Assembly (NCBI GenBank): GCA_949840915.1
Contig: CATKXY010000004.1
Coordinates: 97,979-161,978 of the forward strand
Origin: an uncultured Lachnospiraceae bacterium
GTDB taxonomy: Bacteria; Bacillota; Clostridia; Lachnospirales; Lachnospiraceae
Reading direction: 5' to 3'
DNA length: 64,000 nt
The notes under the pieces are model-generated. The model saw only the letters and a list, made by a program, of their open reading frames with translations. It was not told the origin of the DNA and ran no database searches. Both the position numbers and the translations under genes were made by a program. Positions 57,234 through 64,000 of the stretch are shown here, piece by piece; the first letter of the stretch is position 1, and each line of letters opens with the position of its first letter.

Positions 57234-59153
57234 TCAGCCTCCATTGTTCTCCGGGAACTGCTTTTCCTCCGGCAGCATATGAGGCAGATCCGGGGATCCC
57301 GAGGCATCTGCTCCGCCCGAATGATACCCCTGACCCTGGGCAGCGGCCGTCACCAGTTTGGTATATTCCACATCGTCGGGCTCCGCCGCGATCTCCAGAG
57401 CCTGCGCCTCCGTCAGACCGTATTGATTTTGCAGGATATCCAGCATCTGTTCATAGACCGCACTGACCTCTCCTCCCGCGTTCCACTCCACGGCATACTC
57501 ATAGAGCTGCGCATAATCCTTCACGGACTGGATCAGGATATCCAATGCCTCCACCTCAGCGCCCTCGCTGTAAAACAGCTCATACTCTCTCATCCAGAGT
57601 CTGATGCGCAGAATGCTCTCCGATTTTCCGAACATTACCTTTTCGCTCTCATTCAGCTTTCTGCCGTACAGCTCCTGATAACAAGTCTCATAATCCTCCT
57701 GATAATATGCCTTATGCGCATTTCGTTTCACCGTAAAATCTCCGCCCAGATTCACCAGGAGCAGTATCACAAACAAAACCGTCACCCCTGTCAGAACAAC
57801 CGGCATCAGCTGTTTTACGGGAAGCTTCTTTTTGGGTCCCTTAGGTACATCCTCTTTAGGCTTCTTCTCCTTGGGCGGCTTTTTCGCTTTCTTGGCCTTT
57901 TTACCGCCTGCCTCCTCGTCTCCTTCGCCCTCACCCTCGGCATCTGCAGCGCCGGCTTTGCCCTTTTTGGCTTTCTTGGCCTTCTTGCCCTTTTTCCCCT
58001 TTTTGCCGGACTCCTCCTGATCCATCTCCGCCAGGATATTCTTATTTTCATCGGAGAGCGGAATATTCTCCGTCCCCTTCTCCTTCTGTTCCTCCTCGTC
58101 CTCATCCTCTTCCGTCAGGAAATCCAAAATTCTGGCAAACAATCCTTTTTTCTTTCCCGGTGACGGCTTGCCGGAGGCGGCATCCGCTGCATCTGCAGCA
58201 TCCGTGCCCTCTAATCCGTCGTCAAATTCCAGCAGATTATCAATGGCAGACATATCCACGGAGAGCGATTCATCCATATCCCCGGCATCACCCGCGTTCA
58301 GATCAGACTGCTCCTGCGCCTCTTTCTCTCCCTGGCCGGAATCCTGGTCCATATCCACACTCTGCCACGCATCCATCTGAGACTGTCCGGTCTTTTTCGC
58401 AAGCTTCGCAGCTTTCTTGGCCTCCTTCGCCGCCCTCTTTGCAGCGGCCTTCTCCTCCTTCAGCCGCTTTTTCTCCAACGCCTTCCTCTGGCGTTCGCTC
58501 AGCCCATCTCCTGCCTCCGCAGTGCCGCTGAGATTCTGAGCGGTGCTTTGCTCTGATTCAAAGCTGCCCTGAACCGGAGCTGAAAGGTCTTCGTCCAACG
58601 CCTCGTTATTGTCCGACTTCTGAAGCATATCGTGAATATCCTGTAATTCGCTGTTATCCGTTCCCTGCAACAGATTCATCAAATCCTCGTCCATGGCATC
58701 CGGAGCCATATCACCGTTCTGCAGTTCTGCGCGATTTGCCTGAAGAGCCTGCTCCACATCCTCCTCCGACATACTGCCGAGCGCCGCAGCTTCAGACAGA
58801 TCCCCCGCGCCGGAGAGCCCGTCCATGCCGGAAACAGCACTGTTGTCAGACAAACCGTCCATATTCAGCAGATTGCCGATATCCGGAAGATCTTCCAGAC
58901 TCGGCAAATCATCCAGATCAAAAAAGTCCCCCATATCAGGCGTTTCGCCTATATTGGGCAGATCCCCCAGATCAGGCATAACCCCGAGATCGGGCAAATC
59001 GCCCAAATCAGACAGAATCCCGAGATCAGGCATATCTCCCAAACCTGACAAATCTCCCAAATCCGATATGTCTGCCGGTGAAGCCTCTTTTTCGGAACTG
59101 CTCCCGTCAATACCCTTTAATAATTTGTCTAAGTAATCTTCCTGCGAAGGCAT
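57234..59153 (-). CDS. Single-pass membrane protein with acidic Asp-Leu-Gly repeats and Lys/Ala-rich segment, unknown function
   Basis: About 639 residues from the ATG at 59153, with GAGGA upstream (the frame opens at a TTG, 59168). Residues 30-110 are a low-complexity acidic repeat of the form DLGDLPDLGxMP. A long disordered region alternates acidic and strongly basic tracts (KKRLKEEKAAAKRAAKEAKK; KKGKKGKKAKKAKKGK). One membrane helix (MPVVLTGVTVLFVILLLVNL) then leads to a helical, TPR-like C-terminal domain of about 150 residues. No enzyme motif was seen. By composition it could be a scaffold. It lies 4 bp before hisH. Confidence 0.7.
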   Translation of the reverse strand: MPSQEDYLDKLLKGIDGSSSEKEASPADISDLGDLSGLGDMPDLGILSDLGDLPDLGVMPDLGDLPNIGETPDMGDFFDLDDLPSLEDLPDIGNLLNMDGLSDNSAVSGMDGLSGAGDLSEAAALGSMSEEDVEQALQANRAELQNGDMAPDAMDEDLMNLLQGTDNSELQDIHDMLQKSDNNEALDEDLSAPVQGSFESEQSTAQNLSGTAEAGDGLSERQRKALEKKRLKEEKAAAKRAAKEAKKAAKLAKKTGQSQMDAWQSVDMDQDSGQGEKEAQEQSDLNAGDAGDMDESLSVDMSAIDNLLEFDDGLEGTDAADAADAASGKPSPGKKKGLFARILDFLTEEDEDEEEQKEKGTENIPLSDENKNILAEMDQEESGKKGKKGKKAKKAKKGKAGAADAEGEGEGDEEAGGKKAKKAKKPPKEKKPKEDVPKGPKKKLPVKQLMPVVLTGVTVLFVILLLVNLGGDFTVKRNAHKAYYQEDYETCYQELYGRKLNESEKVMFGKSESILRIRLWMREYELFYSEGAEVEALDILIQSVKDYAQLYEYAVEWNAGGEVSAVYEQMLDILQNQYGLTEAQALEIAAEPDDVEYTKLVTAAAQGQGYHSGGADASGSPDLPHMLPEEKQFPENNGG

Positions 59154-59204
59154 ATATCGATTCCTCAACTTTCCAATTATGTAATAAAAAATCTCTCCTA
59201 CAGT

Positions 59205-60032
59205 TTAACACAGGTTTTGCAGCCAATCAATCGCATTCTTTGCAATTCCCACACCTTTTGCGCCAAGTTCCTCCGTCAACTGGTACAGTTTTTCATGTAC
59301 TCTGTAAAATCGGGCCTGCCTGTTAAAATAAGCCGCCTTCTCAAACGGAAACCGGATCACTGACGGAAACTGCATACCGGCTCCCAGTTCCAATACCAGC
59401 AGTCTTCTGTTAAGCGTTCCCTGCAGCCATTTCATATAATTGTGCCAATCCTGCAGGTAGCCGTTTTCGTCATAATGCGTACCATACACATTATTTAACT
59501 CCAGCGTCTTTCCGCAGACGGGACAGATCCCCAATCCGTCAGGATCCTCACTGCACATTCCCCGCAAAACCGCCTCACGCCATTCCCGCAGCTGCTCCTG
59601 CAGACTCTCCCGCTGTGTCTGTCCCGCTTCTCTCAGATTGCACTCGCACGAAGCATCACACTGCACCAGACGGTCGGAACCGCAGGGCATCACCAGACGT
59701 CCGTTCCTCCACGGAATGTCCGCAATCTCGCTGTTCACCGCCACCGATACCACAAAATAATTCTTCTTCTCCAAAAGTTCCGCCAGTGCTCCAAGCTCCT
59801 CCGTCACAGACTCTCCGGACTCTCTGCGAAATAATTTCTGCCATACGGGAAGCAGGGCGCTCTGTACTGAGCCCAGAAGCAATTCTTTGCCCTGCACATA
59901 TCCTGCTCTCCGCCGCAGGCTGCTCTCAATATCAAACTCTTCACCCAGTCCCACCAAAACCATTTCGGCCTCATTGAAGTCGTCCAGAAATTTGCTTATC
60001 ACCTTATCCTGTTGTCCGGCTTTGTTCTGCAT
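59205..60032 (-). CDS. Sirtuin-like (SIR2-fold) zinc protein, probably lacking the catalytic histidine
   Basis: About 275 residues from the ATG at 60032 (GGAGAGG upstream; the frame opens at 60047). The order of segments suits a SIR2 fold: an N-terminal AEMVLVGLGEEF strand-loop, FVVSVAVNSEIADIPW, a cysteine cluster CGSDRLVQCDASCECN and ICPVCGKT able to bind zinc, and LLVLELGAGMQFPSVIRFPFEKAA. I did not find the sirtuin GAGxS motif or the catalytic HG, so deacetylase activity is doubtful. It could use NAD otherwise or be a binding protein. Assignment is by pattern only. Confidence 0.6.
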   Translation of the reverse strand: MQNKAGQQDKVISKFLDDFNEAEMVLVGLGEEFDIESSLRRRAGYVQGKELLLGSVQSALLPVWQKLFRRESGESVTEELGALAELLEKKNYFVVSVAVNSEIADIPWRNGRLVMPCGSDRLVQCDASCECNLREAGQTQRESLQEQLREWREAVLRGMCSEDPDGLGICPVCGKTLELNNVYGTHYDENGYLQDWHNYMKWLQGTLNRRLLVLELGAGMQFPSVIRFPFEKAAYFNRQARFYRVHEKLYQLTEELGAKGVGIAKNAIDWLQNLC

Positions 60033-60049
60033 TCCATACCTCTCCATAG

Positions 60050-60077
60050 AAAAAGCTGGGATGCTTCCCAGCTTTTT
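60050..60077. terminator. Bidirectional terminator-like hairpin between cheV and the sirtuin-like gene
   Basis: Perfect stem AAAAAGCTGGG/CCCAGCTTTTT with a 6-nt loop, giving T-runs on both strands. It lies 25 bp after the cheV stop, where it would end cheV transcription. The next gene starts only about 18 bp further. Confidence 0.9.
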
Positions 60078-60101
60078 ACTCTATCCTTCACCTGTCACGT
60101 A

Positions 60102-61013
60102 CTAGTAGTTCAAATGTTTCTCTTCCACCAAACTGTCCACAACTCTGACCAGATTGCCGATCTCAGGTTTGGAAAGCTGTGCATTTGCACCCAAGGCTTC
60201 ACCTTTTCTCTTCATCTCTTCATTCACCAGGGAAGAGAAGATGATAATAGGAATATCTGTGGTCTCCGGATCATCCTTCACCAGCTTTGTGAGACGATGT
60301 CCGTCCATCTCAGGCATCTCAATATCGGTAATGATGATACGAACATGATCCTTCAGCGTTCCCTCCGCCTTACACTGGCAGACTACATCATATGCTTTCT
60401 GACCGTTCTCAGTATGGATCAGATTGTCATAACCTGCAGCTTTCAGGCAATCTACGATCAACTTATTCAACAGCGGTGAATCCTCCGCGATCAAAATCGG
60501 AACATCACTCCTGCTGCGCTGCCCGAGCTCCGCAATCTCAGAAACCTTCAAACCGGTCTCGGGATTGATGTCCGTCACGATCTTCTCGAAATCCAGAATG
60601 ATGATGAGCTTACCATCCTTCTTGATAATACCGGTGGCCACACCCTCCTCCGTAGTGGAAAGCGTCGCGTCAGGCTTGATGATGTCTCTCCAGGAAACGC
60701 GGTGAATACCTCTTACCTCCTCCACATGAAACGCAATATCAAGCTTATTGAAATTGGTTATGATAAAGAGGCCTTTCGGTTCAGACTCCCCGCGTCCAAG
60801 ACAATTCTTCAGATCGATAGCGGTAATCATTGTATCGCGAGGCATGAAGATTCCTTCAATACTCGGATGTGAATTGGGAACCGGGGTCACTGTCTGATAA
60901 GTAATAATCTCCTTAATCTTGGCTACATTAATGCCATAAGAGTTGCCGCCCAGCGTAAACTCAAGAACCTCCAGTTCATTTGTTCCGTTTTCCAACAATA
61001 TCTTTGTATCCAT
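60102..61013 (-). CDS. cheV: Chemotaxis coupling protein CheV
   Basis: 303 residues with a CheW-like domain (about 12-155: EVLEFTLGGNSYGINVAKIK, VSWRDIIKPDATLS) joined to a receiver domain (about 170-300). The receiver has acidic pocket AEDSP, phosphoacceptor D230 in IIITDIEMPEMDG and the lysine in LSKPEIG. It couples chemoreceptors to CheA and adapts by phosphorylation. It has its own promoter and terminator and GAGGTGG before the ATG. It implies a chemotaxis system in this genome. Confidence 0.95.
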   Translation of the reverse strand: MDTKILLENGTNELEVLEFTLGGNSYGINVAKIKEIITYQTVTPVPNSHPSIEGIFMPRDTMITAIDLKNCLGRGESEPKGLFIITNFNKLDIAFHVEEVRGIHRVSWRDIIKPDATLSTTEEGVATGIIKKDGKLIIILDFEKIVTDINPETGLKVSEIAELGQRSRSDVPILIAEDSPLLNKLIVDCLKAAGYDNLIHTENGQKAYDVVCQCKAEGTLKDHVRIIITDIEMPEMDGHRLTKLVKDDPETTDIPIIIFSSLVNEEMKRKGEALGANAQLSKPEIGNLVRVVDSLVEEKHLNY

Positions 61014-61039
61014 TTTTCCACCTCGCTGATTATGTTTAT

Positions 61040-61076
61040 GGATGAGAAGGCACCCTTCAGTGTTTTCCTCTCATCC
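61040..61076 (-). promoter_or_regulatory. Hairpin at the 5' end of the cheV leader
   Basis: Perfect 8-bp inverted repeat GGATGAGA/TCTCATCC starting right after the predicted -10 box. It may stabilise the transcript 5' end or bind a regulator. Confidence 0.4.
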
Positions 61077-61104
61077 ATTATAACATATTTCACAGAAAAT
61101 GGAA
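61077..61104 (-). promoter_or_regulatory. Predicted promoter of cheV
   Basis: Reverse strand TATAAT (61077-61082), 16 bp from a weak -35 TTCCAT (61099-61104). It does not look like a flagellar sigma-28 promoter. Confidence 0.45.
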
Positions 61105-61166
61105 CTACAAAATCCACCAATTTGTGAAAATTTAAAATTATTTTGTATCCTCAGTTTTCCCTGCAC

Positions 61167-62717
61167 TTATATATTCTCGTTTTGAATCGTCTCGATCAGA
61201 TTTTTCCTCTTTAATTTATTCATGGAATATCTCATAATTCCGGACAACAGCAAAAATACAGCCCCCGACGCAACCGCCATTCCTCCCACAGGCCAGTAAA
61301 ATCGCATCTTAATACCCGCGCCCAACGCTTTATGAAACAGTGCGGACAGCGCCAGTCCGAGGGGCAGGCCGATGAGCAACGCCTTGCCGCCGTAAAACAG
61401 ACCCTCCAGCCAGATCATGCGCCGAAACTCTCTCTGCGTCATCCCGATGGCCATCAGCATGGCGAACTCCTGCTCGCGAAGCTCCATATTAGTGGTCACT
61501 GTGTTAAAGATATTGGTAATGCCTATGAGTGCCACCACTGCGATAAAGCCATACAGAAAGATGGAGACCACCACAAGCATACTCCTCTCGGATTGATAGG
61601 CTTCCACATAATTAGCCAATCTATAGTTCACAAGTCCCAACTCTCCTCGCACACGCTTCTCTGTTTCCGCAGTATCCTCACACCGCAGCCAGACTGATAC
61701 CGATTCTTTCGGTTGCTGTTCCAGAATCTCCAGATGAGCGTCCATCCAACTGTCGCTGACTATACACACCGGCTCATTAAAGTGATAATATTCCATGGAA
61801 AAAGGTTTCTCATCCGTCTGAACAAGTATTTCCACAGATAGCTCCGATGCCCCCTCACCCGTCAGGATATCTCCCTGCTGAAAGCGGGCGATCCTGCCGG
61901 TGTAGGAATGCAGCTTGTTTGCCTTATCTCTCCACACCCGCTCATACTGCGCATAGACTATCGCTTTGTCCTGCGCCTGCTCGGGCGATACTCCCACACT
62001 CCGGCAATACTGCCCGTAGGCTGCATCCCCCAGAGAATACACCCTGATAATGATATTACCGGAGAGATCAGCCTCCTCATCCTCCCGATATCGATATTCC
62101 TCCGTAAAATTCAGCAAATCCGCCCTGATCCGGAAAGTGCCTGATCTCACGATCTCCGTCTCCTGCACTCCCGGAAGTGCTGATATCAGCTTTGCCTTTG
62201 CAAGGGCGTCTTCGTCGTACAGACTGATCTGCATATGATAATGCCGGTTTTGATAATACAGCTCAGACGCATCAAGACCCATATGCACAAAGCTTGTCAT
62301 GCCGATAAACACAGCGACACTGACCACGATGGACACTACCGTCGTCCGATATTTTACTCTGGCCCGCTTGAGGTTCCTGTAAGCCACCCGGCCGCCCACG
62401 CCGAACAGTCTTTCAATATAAGCCGGACATTTTAACTCTCTGCCGTGAATTTTAATCATATCATTGACGCGCATGGCATTGATGGGAGAAATTTTTGCCG
62501 CCCGCCGCGCCGACTGGAGAGCGGAGAAAAAAATTGTCACAACGGACAGCACAACCGCTATCAGCACAGCCGGGAGGGATATATCGAAAACAAGCCGGAT
62601 ATCTATGGCATTCTCCACCAGACCGCCCACGGCCCTCACCAGAATCCAGACCCCTGCAATTCCGCAGACTACCCCCAGAGGTAGGTATCCCGAAAAGTCC
62701 CAGAAAGCACGCTTCAT
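61167..62717 (-). pseudogene. ABC transporter FtsX-type permease, C-terminal part after a frameshift
   Basis: A frame of 516 codons whose true homologous part starts at about codon 12 with LPLGVVCGIAGVWILVRAVGG. It contains the second half of a two-FtsX-domain permease: a membrane segment ISLPAVLIAVVLSVVTIFFS, the motif SARRAAKISPINAMR, an extracytoplasmic domain, and the C-terminal helices YGFIAVVALIGITNIFNTVTTNMELREQEFAMLMAIGMT and LLIGLPLGLALSALF. Joined to the upstream fragment it would give an intact protein of about 841 residues. Without correction neither part is a complete permease. Confidence 0.85.
62679..62686. repeat. 4-bp tandem duplication (AGGT AGGT) causing the permease frameshift
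   Basis: Plus strand AGGTAGGT; coding strand ACCTACCT. Removing one ACCT makes the frame continuous and reads FGIPLGVVCGIAGV, exactly what FtsX permeases show at this position (GIPLG). This is a +4 change. Confidence 0.85.
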
Positions 62718-63696
62718 AATATACGATCCTGCGCTGCTGCTTAGACGTGGCTCCCACCGATGACAGTCTGCCGTAAAGCTTCACTTTCTCCATCAGGGAA
62801 ATCATAAAGCTATTTCGGATGCAGAATACGCTGGTGACAATGATGATCGCCACCGCCACTGCCGCCATGGCATAAATCATATCAAGAGTACTGGAGGAAA
62901 AGGAAAACCGAAGCCATTTATTCAGCCAGTAATTCTCCGTGACCCCCTCTGAGACTTCCGATAATGCCGCATTTACCTGATCGGCATGCCTGAGTCCCCA
63001 ATCGGTGTAGGAGGCGTAGACCTCCAGACAGGTGTCCTGCTCCGGTTTCTCCATCAGGGTAAAAACGGAATAACCCGGAGCCATACGCGCCTCCACAGCG
63101 TCATTGGGTCTTGCAATGATCCCCACAATCGTATAAGACTGCACAGCCTGAGTCTCCAGCGACTCCTTCTCATAGAGATAGGGATTCTGCTGATTCAAAA
63201 TATTCCCATCTGACACACGCTGCCCAATATCCAGTGCAAGCACATCTCCCACCTCATATTTTACAAGCCCGTTCGAGCTGATATGTCTGCTGATAACCAG
63301 CTCGGAATCATTCTCCGGCAAACGCCCCTCCAGAAACTGAAGAGAAAGCGTGTCAAATGCCTCCTGATCCAAGGCTCTGATATACAGATAGGGCTTGTCG
63401 GGGTTTTGACTCCCGGGAAGTTCGGCATAGCCTATTCCGGCCGCCATGGCCAGCTTCGTAATATGCCGGTTGTTCTCAAAATATGTGAGATGTTCCGCAC
63501 GGACTCCTGAGTACAGATAATTATAGTCCCCGTTCTGCAGCTTCTCATATTCCACGATGCTGGCACGGAAGCTAACCGCCAGACAGGCCACACCGGTGAT
63601 CAGTGCCACGGCCATAATAATCCCGATGATCGTCACGGCCGTGCGTTTTCTGTTCTCCCTCATGGAGCGGAAACAACATTTCTGCAGAATGTTCAT
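62687..63696 (-). pseudogene. ABC transporter FtsX-type permease, N-terminal part before a frameshift
   Basis: It starts MNILQKCCFRSMRENRKRTAVTIIGI, the typical FtsX/MacB permease N-terminus. A first membrane helix (IIGIIMAVALITGVACLAVS), a large extracytoplasmic domain, and helices DMIYAMAAVAVAIIIVTSVFC follow, then VKLYGRLSSVGATSKQQRRIVYYEACFLGLFGIP. There the frame breaks. The remaining codons to 62461 are out-of-frame. The ATG overlaps the stop of the upstream ATPase fragment (ATGA), with GGGGGTGGAG before it. Substrate unknown; relatives export peptides or confer antimicrobial peptide resistance. Confidence 0.85.
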
Positions 63697-63888
63697 TGCT
63701 CCACCCCCTGCCCGCCGCAGATGCAGCCATCTTCGATGACCAAAACCCTGTCTGCCCTTTTGGCCAGTTCCGCATTGTGGGTGATCATAATGATCGTCTG
63801 CTTATACCTGCGATTGGCCTCCTCCAGGAGCGTCATAATCTCGTCACTGGCCTTACTGTCAAGATTGCCGGTGGGCTCGTCCGTAAAA
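63693..63888 (-). pseudogene. ABC transporter ATPase, C-terminal fragment
   Basis: Only the last 64 or so codons of a LolD/MacB-type ATPase remain: Walker B FTDEPTGNLDSKASDEI, then the switch histidine in IIMITHNAELAKRADRVLVIEDG. The Walker A and LSGGQ signature, which must lie upstream, are absent. The sequence beyond about 63888 does not code for an ATPase in any frame I read. The gene is therefore broken by an insertion or rearrangement, although the reading frame happens to stay open to 63989. Confidence 0.8.
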
Positions 63889-64000
63889 TGTACCCTGCCC
63901 CCGCAATCCCTTGTAAACACTGGCTCTAACGGCATACAAAAGTGTGTATGGCGTTTTGTTTTTCCTGTCGTTTGCTGTAAAAAAAGCATGACCGCAGCCA
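63889..64000. other. Unrelated sequence at the ATPase break, possible end of a mobile element
   Basis: From about 63889 to the window edge the sequence is AT-richer and has no family coding match. It holds a hairpin CGGCATACA/TGTATGGCG (63930-63953) followed on the plus strand by TTTTGTTTTT, a terminator-like end. This looks like the terminal region of an inserted element whose body lies outside the window. No terminal inverted repeat or target duplication can be checked here. Confidence 0.4.

Noticed and set aside
63693..63989. A complete 98-residue ATP-binding protein
   Set aside because: Only the C-terminal part resembles an ATPase; the first 34 codons come from unrelated sequence and lack Walker A and signature motifs.

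Overview
The window is a contiguous piece of chromosome from a Gram-positive, low-to-mid GC clostridium, most likely a member of the Lachnospiraceae. This is inferred from the gene order (yceD-rpmF-plsX-acpP-rnc-smc-ftsY), a tryptophan T-box, UPF0210/ACT and TmcAL-pta-ackA neighbourhoods, a meso-diaminopimelate dehydrogenase, and large exported proteins of repeated Ig-like (MBG-type) modules. Almost every gene lies on the minus strand, so transcription runs from high to low coordinates. The clear exceptions are tmcAL and a tRNA-Leu.

Layout from left to right. Positions 1-9300 hold a YitT-family fragment, threonine ammonia-lyase, ftsY, smc, rnc, acpP, plsX, rpmF and yceD: protein targeting, chromosome organisation, RNA processing and lipid synthesis. 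Positions 9318-9930 hold two long palindromic repeat elements in opposite orientation. They share a 132-bp core, but each has its own self-complementary outer arms. Positions 9934-18740 are a trp operon (trpE, trpGD fusion, trpC, trpB, trpA, no trpF) under a Trp-specific T-box, followed without a gap by a luxE-luxC pair. Positions 18741-27780 hold three large exported-protein ORFs, two of which overlap out of frame. Their upstream region has tandem promoters, a (GTCT)16 microsatellite at the predicted transcription start and a hairpin attenuator. Positions 27990-35320 hold a VOC protein, a ZIP metal transporter with a DtxR-like operator, an amidase-deacetylase fusion, and a two-component system with two anchored companions.

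Positions 35449-47600 carry ackA, pta and divergent tmcAL (acetate metabolism and acetate-dependent tRNA modification). They continue with UPF0210 plus ACT protein, a WalJ-like hydrolase, an FtsA-like protein with extra C-terminal domains, coaE, polA and a small zinc-finger membrane protein. Positions 47678-51657 hold tRNA-Leu(CAA), a FliD-like protein with an internal duplication, and an HD-GYP/GGDEF c-di-GMP protein. Positions 51712-61104 hold an S66 peptidase, lysA, ddh, ung, hisF, hisH, a membrane protein with an acidic repeat N-terminus, a sirtuin-like zinc protein and cheV. CheV and the FliD-like protein suggest a motile or formerly motile cell.

The right edge (61167-64000) looks decayed. 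An ABC permease is split by a 4-bp tandem duplication, and its ATPase is cut off by unrelated sequence. The observations most worth following are the paired palindromic elements, the microsatellite/attenuator leader, and the coupling of trp to lux-type fatty-acid reductase genes.
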